Assembly: GCA_001916715.1 (NCBI GenBank)
Contig: MNSZ01000061.1
Location: 53,642 to 117,641 of the forward strand
Direction: 5' to 3'
Length of the DNA: 64,000 bases
From: Firmicutes bacterium CAG:24053_14
GTDB lineage: Bacteria > Bacillota > Clostridia > Oscillospirales > Oscillospiraceae
The translations under genes were made by a program, and so were the position numbers. Shown here in pieces: positions 51,931-59,557 of this stretch. The first letter of the stretch is position 1. Each line of letters opens with the position of its first letter. The notes under the pieces are model-generated. The model worked only from the letters and a program-made list of their open reading frames with translations. It was not told the origin of the DNA and did no database searches.

Positions 51931-52320
51931 ATGGCTTTCTGGGTATTTATGCTTATCATGGGATTGCTGATCCCTTTGACAATGGTTGGCTTCGGCAAGC
52001 TGTTTTTGACCAGGGTCCCAAAAAACATCAATATGGTTTTCGGCTATCGAACGGTGATGTCCATGAAGAACAGGGACACATGGGAGTTTGCTCATAAGAT
52101 GATAGGGAAGCTGTGGCTTCGGTGCGGCCTGGCGATGCTGCCGCTGTCCGTGATCCCTTTCCTTTTCGTGATCGGCAAGGATGCGTCGGCCGTCGGAAGG
52201 GTCGGAATAATCGTCATTGCGATCCAGATGCTGCCGATGCTGGGAACTCTTTTCCCCGTGGAAGCGGCTCTCAAGAAGAATTTTGATAAAAACGGTGTGC
52301 GCAGGCAAATCGGACTTTGA
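51931..52320 (+). CDS. SdpI-family membrane protein
   Basis: 129 residues with three hydrophobic segments (about 3-22, 68-85 and 92-112). 'VFGYRTVMSMKNRDTWEFAHKMIGKLWLRCG' matches the conserved SdpI-family block (GYRT...MKN.DTW). SdpI itself is the immunity protein and anti-repressor sensor for the SdpC toxin in Bacillus; no toxin gene is seen here, so function stays open. GGAGG precedes the ATG. Flanked by 33-bp direct repeats. Confidence 0.8.
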   Translation: MAFWVFMLIMGLLIPLTMVGFGKLFLTRVPKNINMVFGYRTVMSMKNRDTWEFAHKMIGKLWLRCGLAMLPLSVIPFLFVIGKDASAVGRVGIIVIAIQMLPMLGTLFPVEAALKKNFDKNGVRRQIGL

Positions 52321-52336
52321 TAAAGGAGATTCTCGT

Positions 52337-52417
52337 ATGAATAAAAAGCTTCTTCGGGCATTGAAAGGCCTGCTGCTTTTTCATAGTGCCTGCTTGAGCG
52401 TCAGGTCACGTCGATGA
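52337..52417 (+). pseudogene. Truncated 5' end of an unknown gene
   Basis: ATG after AAAGGAGA encodes MNKKLLRALKGLL and 13 more residues before a stop, overlapping the convergent gene by 17 bp. The first codons lie in copy 2 of the 33-bp repeat. It looks like the signal-peptide start of a lost gene rather than a functional peptide. Confidence 0.5.
52344..52376. repeat. 33-bp direct repeat, copy 2
   Basis: Identical to 51753-51785; here it forms codons 3-13 of the truncated frame that starts at 52337. Confidence 0.85.
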
Positions 52418-52799
52418 GGTATTCCGTGACGATTCCGTCGCTTATCGAGATTATGAGCCACATGTTGTCCATGTACTCGACGTCCAGATGGTACACGAGC
52501 GTGGACTCCGGCGGATAGTTTTTATCGCTGAGCTTGAAGGAGGTCTGTCCGTCGCCGTCCTCCGCGCCCAGAAGCGCTATGACATCGGCCTCGCTCATGC
52601 CGATGAGCTGGTGCTTTTCGAGCATATCGTCGACGATCATGTAGCGCCCGTCCGCATTCGAAAGCCACTTTTCCTGCGAAAACGTGTGCTGATAGCGGTA
52701 CACGCAGAAAGCGGCCGCTATTATCAGCAGCACGGCGATCAAAACAGAAAATGCGATAATAATACGCCTCTTGGCACGCTTGATCTCGTTTTCCATCAT
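52401..52799 (-). CDS. Single-pass membrane protein of unknown function
   Basis: 132 residues. A basic N-terminus and one hydrophobic segment (12-33) anchor it; the external part ('GMSEADVIALLGAEDGDG', 'TLVYHLDVEYMDNMWLIISISDG') has the 'MxxxDVxxLLG' pattern and beta strands of the SmpA/OmlA-like or BLIP-like fold. Such small domains bind partner proteins. AAGGAG precedes the ATG at 52799. Convergent with the SdpI region. Confidence 0.65.
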   Translation of the reverse strand: MMENEIKRAKRRIIIAFSVLIAVLLIIAAAFCVYRYQHTFSQEKWLSNADGRYMIVDDMLEKHQLIGMSEADVIALLGAEDGDGQTSFKLSDKNYPPESTLVYHLDVEYMDNMWLIISISDGIVTEYLIDVT

Positions 52800-52821
52800 T
52801 CAAAGCTCCTTTCGATTTTTT

Positions 52822-52860
52822 AAAAACAGCTGCTTATTCAAAGAATAAACAGCTGTTTTT
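52822..52860 (-). terminator. pnp intrinsic terminator
   Basis: AAAAACAGCTG and TTATTC pair with their complements around AAA, one mismatch; T tract on the minus strand. Confidence 0.85.
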
Positions 52861-52871
52861 TGATTCTTTAA

Positions 52872-54989
52872 TTATGCCTCGCCGCGCTCTTTGAGTGCTT
52901 CCTTGCGAGAAAGGTTTACTCTGCCGCGGTCGTCGATCTCGGTGACCTTGACCCAGGTCATGTCGCCGACATTGAGAACGTCCTCGACCTTTTCGGTGCG
53001 CTTGAACTCAAGGTCCTTGATGTGGCACATGCCGTCCTTGCCCGGGGCAAGCTCGATGAATGCGCCGATGGGGATGATGCGGACGACCTTGCCGTAGTAC
53101 AGTGCGCCGACCTCAGGCTCGAAAACGATGTTTTCGATGGTCTGGCGTGCCGCGCGGCATGCCTCGATATCCTCGGATGCGATGAAGATGCTGCCGTCGT
53201 CGTCGATGTCGATCTTGCAGCCGGTGTCTGCTGTGATCTTCTGGATGACCTTGCCGCCGGAGCCGATGACCTCGCGGATCTTGTCGGGATTGATCTTCAT
53301 CTGGATCATCTTCGGTGCGCTCTTTGCAAGCTCCTTGCGCGGTTCGGGCAGAGCCTTGAGCATGACCTCGTCGAGGATCTGGTAGCGAGCCTCACGGGTG
53401 ATCTCAAGAGCTTCCTTGACGATCTCGTGCTTGAGGCCGTCGTTCTTGAGGTCCATCTGGATGGCGGTGATACCGGTCTTGGTACCGGCGACCTTGAAGT
53501 CCATCTCGCCGTGGAAGTCCTCAACGCCCTGGATGTCGATGAAGGTGGTGAAGTCGTCGCCGTCCTGGATAAGGCCGCAGGAGATGCCGGCAACGGGAGC
53601 CTTGATGGGAACGCCTGCGTCCATAAGAGCCAGCGTTGTGCCGCAGATGGAGCCCTGCGAGGTCGAGCCGTTGGAGGACAGGATCTCGGAGACTACGCGG
53701 ATGGTGTACGGGAAGTCCTCGACCGAGGGGATGACGCTCTCGAGCGCCTTCTCGACCAGTGCGCCGTGACCGTATTCGCGGCGGCCGGTGCTGCGGCTGG
53801 CACGAGCCTCGCCCGTGGAGTAAGAGGGCATGTTATAGTGATGCATGAAACGCTTCTCTTCCTCTTCCCAGATGGTGTCGAGCTTCTGGGACATGGACAG
53901 AGTCGCGAGGGTAGCTATCGAAAGCACCTGAGTCTGGCCGCGGGTGAACAGTGCCGAGCCGTGGACTCTGGGGATAATGCCGACCTCGCTGCCGAGGGGG
54001 CGGATCTCGTTCATTGCGCGGCCGTCAACGCGCTTGCCGGCCAGCAGCCATTTCTTGACGACCTTCTTCTGCAGCTTGTACAGGATCTCGTCCATGTACT
54101 GCATCATGTCGGGGTGCTCCTCGGAGTACTTTTCCTCCATTGCGGTGACCCACTCGTTAACGCGCGCCTCGCGTACGTTCTTGTCGTCGGTATCCATGCA
54201 GTATTCCATGCCCGCAAACTCGTTCTCGACCAGCTTATTGAACAGCTCATCGTCGAATGCAGCATGCTCGTACTCAAACTTCGGCTTGCCGATCTCCGCG
54301 ACCATCTTGTCGATGAGGTCAAGAACCGGCTGGAGGTGCTCATGAGCCTGAACGATGCCCTCGTACATTACGTCCTCGGGGACCTGGTCTGCCTCGGACT
54401 CGATCATGACGATCTTCTTATGGGTTGCCGCGATGGTGGTGGTCATGCGGTTGGTCTTGCGCTCTTCCTGGGTGGGATTGAACAGGTACTTCTCGCCGTC
54501 CCAGCCGAGGACTATGCCTGCGATGGGGCCGTTGAAGGGAACGTCGGAGATGCTGACTGCTGCCGATGCGCCGATCATTGCGGTGATCTCGGGGCTGCAA
54601 TCGCGGTCAACGGACAGGACCTCGCATGCGATAACGACGTCGTTGCGCAGGTCGGTCGGGAACAGGGGACGCATGGGGCGGTCGATCAGGCGAGATGCCA
54701 GGACTGCCGGCAGGCTGGGCTTACCCTCGCGGCGCATGAAGCTGCCGGGGATGCGGCCGACTGCGTACAGCTTTTCGTTGAAATCGACCGACAGAGGGAA
54801 GTAATCAATGCCGTCCTTGGGTCGTGCCGATGCGGTGCAGGTAACGAGAACGGTGGTCTCGCCGTAAGTCACGAGGACCGCTGCATTGCACAGCTCCGCC
54901 ATCTTGCCGACTTCCATCTTCAGAGGACGGCCTTCGTACTCGATCTCAAACTTTCTGTAATCGGGAAACTCTTTGTGCGTGATTATCAT
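52872..54989 (-). CDS. pnp: Polyribonucleotide nucleotidyltransferase (PNPase)
   Basis: 705 residues, full length. Two RNase PH domains (about 10-220 and 310-540) flank an alpha-helical domain; 'TFIDIQGVEDFHGEMDFKVAGT' contains the metal-binding Asp residues of the active half. A KH domain ('IREVIGSGGKVIQKI', about 560-620) and an S1 domain ('GALYYGKVVRIIPIGAFIEL', about 625-695) bind RNA. It degrades RNA 3' to 5' with phosphate. AAGGAGC precedes the ATG. A near-perfect 16-bp hairpin lies 54 nt upstream (55043-55077). Confidence 0.97.
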   Translation of the reverse strand: MIITHKEFPDYRKFEIEYEGRPLKMEVGKMAELCNAAVLVTYGETTVLVTCTASARPKDGIDYFPLSVDFNEKLYAVGRIPGSFMRREGKPSLPAVLASRLIDRPMRPLFPTDLRNDVVIACEVLSVDRDCSPEITAMIGASAAVSISDVPFNGPIAGIVLGWDGEKYLFNPTQEERKTNRMTTTIAATHKKIVMIESEADQVPEDVMYEGIVQAHEHLQPVLDLIDKMVAEIGKPKFEYEHAAFDDELFNKLVENEFAGMEYCMDTDDKNVREARVNEWVTAMEEKYSEEHPDMMQYMDEILYKLQKKVVKKWLLAGKRVDGRAMNEIRPLGSEVGIIPRVHGSALFTRGQTQVLSIATLATLSMSQKLDTIWEEEEKRFMHHYNMPSYSTGEARASRSTGRREYGHGALVEKALESVIPSVEDFPYTIRVVSEILSSNGSTSQGSICGTTLALMDAGVPIKAPVAGISCGLIQDGDDFTTFIDIQGVEDFHGEMDFKVAGTKTGITAIQMDLKNDGLKHEIVKEALEITREARYQILDEVMLKALPEPRKELAKSAPKMIQMKINPDKIREVIGSGGKVIQKITADTGCKIDIDDDGSIFIASEDIEACRAARQTIENIVFEPEVGALYYGKVVRIIPIGAFIELAPGKDGMCHIKDLEFKRTEKVEDVLNVGDMTWVKVTEIDDRGRVNLSRKEALKERGEA

Positions 54990-55042
54990 TTGTTTTGCTC
55001 CTTTTCATTTTTTCTATTTCAAAAACCGCCGGAGCATAGCAC

Positions 55043-55077
55043 TTGAAAACGGGTTTTGTCCCAAAGCCTGTTTTCAA
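55043..55077 (-). other. Stem-loop in pnp leader
   Basis: TTGAAAACGGGTTTTG pairs with CAAAGCCTGTTTTCAA (two wobble positions), 3-nt loop. On the minus strand it precedes pnp without a T tract, so it may be an RNase III-type autoregulation site as in other pnp leaders (inference). Confidence 0.45.
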
Positions 55078-55094
55078 ATACTAAGCTCCTTTTC

Positions 55095-55497
55095 AGAGGC
55101 GATTTGAGATTTTTTTAGTGGCGATTTGACGCAGCTGCGGATACACATATTGCGGTTGCCCGGTATCGAAGTTGCTGACAAAACCGGAAAACTCTCGCGC
55201 TACGTTAGTGCAGTGTTGGTTCTTGCCGCATCCCATTGGCTCACCTGTCAAGGGGAACTGTCAGCTTTGCTGACTGAGGGGTTTTAGTGGCGATTTGACG
55301 CAGCTACGGATACGCATATTGCGTGAACCCGGTATTGAAGCTGCGTAGGAAACCATTGCGTTTCGCACCCCATTAGGCCGCACTGCTCGTAGGGGCGATC
55401 ATTGATCGCCCGATCCTAACGGTTTTGCCCGCACTCACCGGTCGTGCTGACGCAATAGCCGTATCGGTATCAGCGTAAATGCGCTATTAAAAATTCG
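55095..55497. repeat. Family B repeat island 2, between rpsO and pnp
   Basis: Partial border AGAGGCGATTTGAG (55095), complete borders TTTTTTAGTGGCG at 55111 and TTTTAGTGGCG near 55284, each followed by a 'GACGCAGCTNCGGATAC' and 'CCCGGTAT' stretch; an inner GGGCGATCATTGATCGCCC palindrome near 55395 and a CCATTGGCTCACCTGTCAAG unit near 55237; a diverged inverted border ends near 55497. No gene. Beyond it (55500-55560) is a run of CTATTACCTATTACC repeats. Confidence 0.75.
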
Positions 55498-55573
55498 TGC
55501 GCTTGCGCACACCGCACCTATTCACTATTACCTATTACCTATTACTTTCTTTTTTCCGCGGCCTCAGCCGCAG

Positions 55574-55609
55574 AAAAAAGCAGGGGACATATTCACTTGT
55601 CCCCTGCTT
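55574..55609 (-). terminator. rpsO intrinsic terminator
   Basis: Perfect 12-bp stem AAGCAGGGGACA with its complement, 8-nt loop; TTTTTT follows on the minus strand. Confidence 0.88.
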
Positions 55610-55640
55610 AAAACCTTCATACCCTTCGGAAATGCCGGAC

Positions 55641-55907
55641 TTACTTGCGGATGCCCAGCTTTGCAATGATTGCGCGGTAACGCTCGATATCCTTCTTTGC
55701 GAGGTAGTCGAGCAGACGGCGGCGCTTACCGACCATCTTGTACATGCCCAGACGGCTGTGGTCGTCGTTGGGATGGACCTTCAGGTGAGCGGTCAGCTCG
55801 CGGATGCGCTGAGTGAGAATAGCGATCTGGACCTCGGGAGAACCGGTGTCGTTCTCGTGGGTCTTGTTTGCCTCTATAACGGCGGTCTTGGTCTCTTTGG
55901 TGATCAT
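55641..55907 (-). CDS. rpsO: 30S ribosomal protein S15
   Basis: 88 residues, complete bS15/uS15 ('HENDTGSPEVQIAILTQRI', 'LKVHPNDDHSRLGMYKMVGKRRRLLDYL'). It binds 16S rRNA early in small-subunit assembly and often regulates its own mRNA. AAAGGGG precedes the ATG. In most bacteria rpsO directly precedes pnp; here a strong terminator and a repeat island separate them. Confidence 0.97.
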   Translation of the reverse strand: MITKETKTAVIEANKTHENDTGSPEVQIAILTQRIRELTAHLKVHPNDDHSRLGMYKMVGKRRRLLDYLAKKDIERYRAIIAKLGIRK

Positions 55908-55993
55908 AATGATACCCCTTTCATGATTTTATATACCCAATGGCTAAGTAAAGTGAGGAAAGGTCTCCCGATCACTGAGCACACGGGCTTAGC
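55908..55993 (-). ncRNA. Putative S15 leader (autoregulatory)
   Basis: The rpsO leader pairs GGCTAAG with CTTAGCC across about 45 nt, with an inner AGTGA/TCACT stem around GGGAGACC. The arrangement suits an S15-binding leader, but the known motif was not verified. Confidence 0.4.
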
Positions 55994-55999
55994 CTTGTA

Positions 56000-56028
56000 A
56001 TATTACCACTTACGGCGGCGTTTGTAAA
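56000..56028 (-). promoter_or_regulatory. rpsO promoter
   Basis: Minus-strand TTTACA (56023-56028), 17-nt spacer and TAATAT (56000-56005). Confidence 0.7.
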
Positions 56029-56037
56029 GAGCTTTTT

Positions 56038-56571
56038 TCAGTTTGAGAGAAAGCCGTCGCCGCCGGGATTCAGCTCTGCGGTCTTGAAGTACAGGCTCTT
56101 CAGGGTGTCCACGCTCGCGCCCTCCGTCATGCCGACAGACCAGCTGCTGCCGTTAAGATACCAGTAAACGATGCCGGCGCCCTTTCCGTCGAGCTTGAAT
56201 AAGGGGTTTCCCTGCAAAAGCTCCAGGGTCATTGTCGGATCCTCGGTCCACTCATAGTTCATACCGGAGATGTCCTTCTGTTCATCCGTTTTCTGTGCAC
56301 GGATGGTGAATGTGCCGTAATCTGCCTGATACAGCGTCTCGTCTCCGTCAATCGTTGTGTACACGGGCGTTTTGCCGTCGATCTCGGGCATGACGATACC
56401 GGCGGCCTTAAATTTCTCGGCACTCGATTCATGCACGGGGTTTGCTATCCGGCTGTTATCGTTTTCATTGGTCTTCTTGGCTTTATCGTTTGTCTGGCTG
56501 CCGCAGGCGCACAGCGCGAACACCATTGCAAGGCACAGCGCCGCGCAGACCGTTTTCTTAAAAGCTTTCAT
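56038..56571 (-). CDS. Lipoprotein of unknown function
   Basis: 177 residues. Signal peptide 'VCAALCLAMVFALCACG' with lipobox, Cys at residue 23, then a charged linker. The mature domain ('YTTIDGDETLYQADYGTFTIRAQKTDEQKDISGMNYEW') resembles small extracytoplasmic domains that read as beta sandwiches; no family recognised. AAAGGAGCG precedes the ATG. Confidence 0.72.
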   Translation of the reverse strand: MKAFKKTVCAALCLAMVFALCACGSQTNDKAKKTNENDNSRIANPVHESSAEKFKAAGIVMPEIDGKTPVYTTIDGDETLYQADYGTFTIRAQKTDEQKDISGMNYEWTEDPTMTLELLQGNPLFKLDGKGAGIVYWYLNGSSWSVGMTEGASVDTLKSLYFKTAELNPGGDGFLSN

Positions 56572-56657
56572 ATGATAAACGCTCCTTTATTATGCTGATA
56601 TGATGATCGATCAATGCTTCTATGACGAAGCCTCAGCAAAAAATGTTCCGCAAATAT

Positions 56658-56686
56658 TTGATATTATCCGCGCCGTGTGATAACAT
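56658..56686 (+). promoter_or_regulatory. Promoter of yfbR operon
   Basis: TTGATA (56658-56663), 17-nt spacer and TAACAT (56681-56686). Confidence 0.55.
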
Positions 56687-56714
56687 TATTTCATTCTAAC
56701 AGAGGAGAGCGAAA

Positions 56715-57302
56715 ATGGACAGCAATTTTTTTGCGCTGATCTCGCGCATGCGCTACATCGAGCGCTGGAGCCTGATGCGCAATTCGATACATGAAAACAT
56801 TCAGGAGCACAGCCACATGGTTGCGGTGATCGCGCACGCGCTGGGAGTTATTCGCCGCGACGTTTACGGCATCAACTGCGACCCCGAGGCCTGCGCCGCC
56901 GTTGCGCTGTATCACGACGCAAGCGAGATACTCACCGGCGATCTGCCTACGCCGATAAAATACCACGATGACGAGATCATGAGCGCTTACCGCCGCGTAG
57001 AGACCATTGCGTCGAAAAAACTGCTGGGCATGCTGCCCGAGGAGCTTCAGCCGGCCTTCGAGCCGATATTGACGGGGCAGACTCAGCGCGAGCTGCACCC
57101 GATAGTAAAGGCTGCCGACAAGCTGAGCGCCTACATCAAATGCATCGAAGAGCGCAAGGCCGGCAACAACGAATTTTTAAACGCCGAAAAGCAGACGCTT
57201 GAGGCGATACATGCTTACAACATGCCGGAGGCAGAATACTTCATCGAGCATTTCATTCCTGCATTTGAAAAAACTCTTGACGAATTGGGGACGATAAAAT
57301 AA
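56715..57302 (+). CDS. yfbR: 5'-deoxynucleotidase (YfbR-like HD protein)
   Basis: 195 residues of the HD superfamily. Metal and phosphate-site residues: His in 'NIQEHSHMVAVIAHAL', the HD pair in 'ALYHDASEILTGDLPTPIKY', and Asp in 'KAADKLSAYIKC'. The YfbR group removes phosphate from deoxyribonucleoside 5'-monophosphates. AGAGGAGAG precedes the ATG. Its TAA shares a base with the DUF896 start. Confidence 0.92.
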   Translation: MDSNFFALISRMRYIERWSLMRNSIHENIQEHSHMVAVIAHALGVIRRDVYGINCDPEACAAVALYHDASEILTGDLPTPIKYHDDEIMSAYRRVETIASKKLLGMLPEELQPAFEPILTGQTQRELHPIVKAADKLSAYIKCIEERKAGNNEFLNAEKQTLEAIHAYNMPEAEYFIEHFIPAFEKTLDELGTIK

Positions 57303-57511
57303 TGGAAAATTCAAAGCTTCAGAGAATAAATGAGCTTGCGCGCATAAAAAAAGAGCGCGAGCTGACCGCCGAAGAAACGGCCGAGCGCGACGCGCTGCGC
57401 AAGGAATACCTCGACGAGTGGCGCAAGGGCGCGATCGAGGTGCTTGAGAACACATATATCCAGACGCCCGACGGCAAAAAGCACAAGCTTCAAAGGAAGG
57501 ATAATAAATGA
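57302..57511 (+). CDS. DUF896 (YnzC-like) small protein
   Basis: 69 residues: 'RINELARIKKERELTAEETAERDALRKEYLDEWRKG' is the two-helix hairpin of DUF896/YnzC. In Bacillus ynzC lies in the SOS-induced yneA operon, though the molecular role is unknown. The start codon overlaps the yfbR stop by one base, and its own end overlaps the AEC gene by 4 nt. Confidence 0.92.
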   Translation: MENSKLQRINELARIKKERELTAEETAERDALRKEYLDEWRKGAIEVLENTYIQTPDGKKHKLQRKDNK

Positions 57512-58446
57512 CTGCCTTTTTCGTTTGCTTAAACGCGGTCGTTCCGATATTTCTCATCATGGCGCTCGGATGCCTTGCAAGGCATCTGGGCGCTATTAAG
57601 CGCGAGGACGTTCCCAAGCTCAACAGGCTTTTGTTTCGCTATTTCATGCCGGTAATGCTGTTTTACAACATCTACACCTCGGATCTTTCCGGCGTCGTGC
57701 AGCCGAAACTGCTCATATTCGCGGCCGCAGGCGTCCTTGCCGAGTATGCGCTCGCCTTTTGTTACGTCATGCTTACCGAAAAGGGCACCTCCAAGCGCGG
57801 CGTTAAGATCCAGGGCATTTACCGCTCGAATTTTGTCATAATCGGTCTGCCGCTTGCGACGGCTCTCGTCCCCGGCGCGGACGCAGGCTCTGTCGTTGTG
57901 CTCATCTCCGTCGTCGTTCCGATGTTCAACGCCATCGCAGTGATAACGCTTGAGCTGTTCAGCGGCAAAAGGCCAAACGCCCTCGGCATCATCATAGACG
58001 TTTTCAAAAATCCGCTCATCCTCGGCACGGTCGTCGGCATTGCGTTCCAGCTGCTCGGCATACGCCTGCCCGAGGCGCTGCTTTCCACCATAAAGCAGAT
58101 AAGCGCCGCCACTAACCCCATGCTGCTGTTCATGCTCGGCGCGTTCTTCCAATGGGGCGGCATACATAAATACATCAAGGATCTCGTCGAGGTCTGCCTC
58201 GGCAGGCTCGTCGTCATGCCGGGTATCTTCCTCACCGCCGCTTACTTCCTCGGCATACGCGGCATCGCCTTTGCCGGTATGATCGCCATTTTCGGCTCGG
58301 CGACCGCCATTGCCTCCTTCACCATGGTCCAGCAGATGGGCGGCGACGATGAGCTTGCCGGAGATATTGTCGTTTCCCCCAGCGCCCTGTGCTGCTTCAC
58401 CATGTTCGCCTGGTCATTTATCTTCAAATCCCTCGGAGTTTTTTAG
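57508..58446 (+). CDS. AEC-family transporter
   Basis: 312 residues with about 10 hydrophobic segments, of the auxin efflux carrier family ('AVVPIFLIMALGCLARHLG', 'NFVIIGLPLA', 'NPLILGTVVGI'). Bacterial members export or import small carboxylates such as malate. GGAAGG precedes the ATG and the gene overlaps DUF896 by 4 nt. The stop TAG belongs to a family B border (TTTTTTAGTGGCG), so the original end may have been trimmed. Confidence 0.9.
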   Translation: MTAFFVCLNAVVPIFLIMALGCLARHLGAIKREDVPKLNRLLFRYFMPVMLFYNIYTSDLSGVVQPKLLIFAAAGVLAEYALAFCYVMLTEKGTSKRGVKIQGIYRSNFVIIGLPLATALVPGADAGSVVVLISVVVPMFNAIAVITLELFSGKRPNALGIIIDVFKNPLILGTVVGIAFQLLGIRLPEALLSTIKQISAATNPMLLFMLGAFFQWGGIHKYIKDLVEVCLGRLVVMPGIFLTAAYFLGIRGIAFAGMIAIFGSATAIASFTMVQQMGGDDELAGDIVVSPSALCCFTMFAWSFIFKSLGVF

Positions 58447-59197
58447 TGGCGCTTTGGGGCACCTGCGAATACATATATCTCCGGTAGCCCGGCAGCGCAG
58501 ACTACGTCTGCGAAGTAATAAGTAAAAGGTAAAAGTGAAAAAGTTAGGTATTCGCCCGGAGGGCGAATGAATTTAAATCCGTGCCAAAGGCACACCCCAT
58601 CTATTCACTATTACCTATTACCTCTTCACTGCGGCCAACGGTCGCTTGTAGGGGCGATCATTGATCGCCCTTTTGTTACTGCCTTACCTGCACAGAAATC
58701 TATAGTCGTAGGGAACGGATTCATCTGTTCCCTACAACTCTATTTCAGTGCCAGCAAAACCATAACAAAAGGGCGAGCAATGCTCGCCCCTACGATTATA
58801 TGTTTTGGTGCCGACTTAACTTCAACACACGGAACGGGCAAGCCCGTTTTTTCAGTGGTGCATAAGCACCGAGGCCAATACGGTTGTTGCGGTATCCCGA
58901 CCGTGAACTACCGGCGAAACCATAACAGGCGGAACGGATAAATCCGTTCCCTACGAGCGGCTGTTGGCCGCAGCGGAGAGCTAATAGCTGATAGTTAATA
59001 GGTTTTAATTCAACCCCTCGGCAGCAAAGCTGCCTGCTCCCCTTGACAGTGGAACCAATGGGTGCGATGCAAAATTCAACACCGCACTCATGTATGGCGA
59101 GGCAACCACGGTTTCCACCGCAACCTCGACACCGGGCACCGGCAATCACCGTATCCGTAGCTGCGTCAATTCGCCTCTAAAAAATCGCCACTAAAAA
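58443..59197. repeat. Family B repeat island 3
   Basis: About 755 bp without genes. Left border TTTTAGTGGCG overlaps the AEC stop; the right end has two stacked inverted borders (...CGCCTCTAAAAAATCGCC and CACTAAAAA). Inside: palindromes TTCGCCC-GGA-GGGCGAA (58551-58567), GGGCGATCATTGATCGCCC (58652-58670), GGGAACGGAT type (58711-58732), GGGCGAGCAATGCTCGCCC (58771-58789), GGAACGGAT type (58931-58950), a CGGCAGC/GCTGCC unit near 59017, and two TATTACCTATTACC-like runs. Confidence 0.8.
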
Positions 59198-59545
59198 TCA
59201 GTCTTCGGGGATGTGGATCTCGCGGATGAGGAAATCCTTGCCCGAGAGGATGGTTTTTTCAAAGCTGCCGCAGTTCGGGCAGTAGCCCTCGTGCTCAATG
59301 ACGTTGAACAGCTCGTTGCACTCGTCGCACTCGGCCATGCCGGGGATGATGTTGATGATAAGCTTAGTGTCTTTAAGGAAGGTATCCTCAACGACGACGG
59401 GGTAGATATCCTCAACGTATTTGGGAATGACCAGCGACAGCTCGCCGATGTCAAGGACGATCTCCGTGACCTCGGCGATGTTGTTGGCTTGGGCAAAGTC
59501 CGTGACGGTCTTGACCATCGAGCGGACGACGCCTATCTCATGCAT
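59198..59545 (-). CDS. HypA/HybF-like metallochaperone
   Basis: 115 residues. The N-terminal MHE places His2, the nickel ligand of HypA; the zinc site is CDEC at about 74-77 and CPNC at about 89-92. HypA delivers nickel for [NiFe]-hydrogenase assembly, but no hydrogenase or hypBCDEF genes are in the window. It follows the Fe-S flavoprotein gene by 12 nt and shares its promoter, suggesting service to that enzyme or to a distant hydrogenase. A family B island begins right after its stop. Confidence 0.85.
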   Translation of the reverse strand: MHEIGVVRSMVKTVTDFAQANNIAEVTEIVLDIGELSLVIPKYVEDIYPVVVEDTFLKDTKLIINIIPGMAECDECNELFNVIEHEGYCPNCGSFEKTILSGKDFLIREIHIPED

Positions 59546-59557
59546 GACGCAGCTCCT

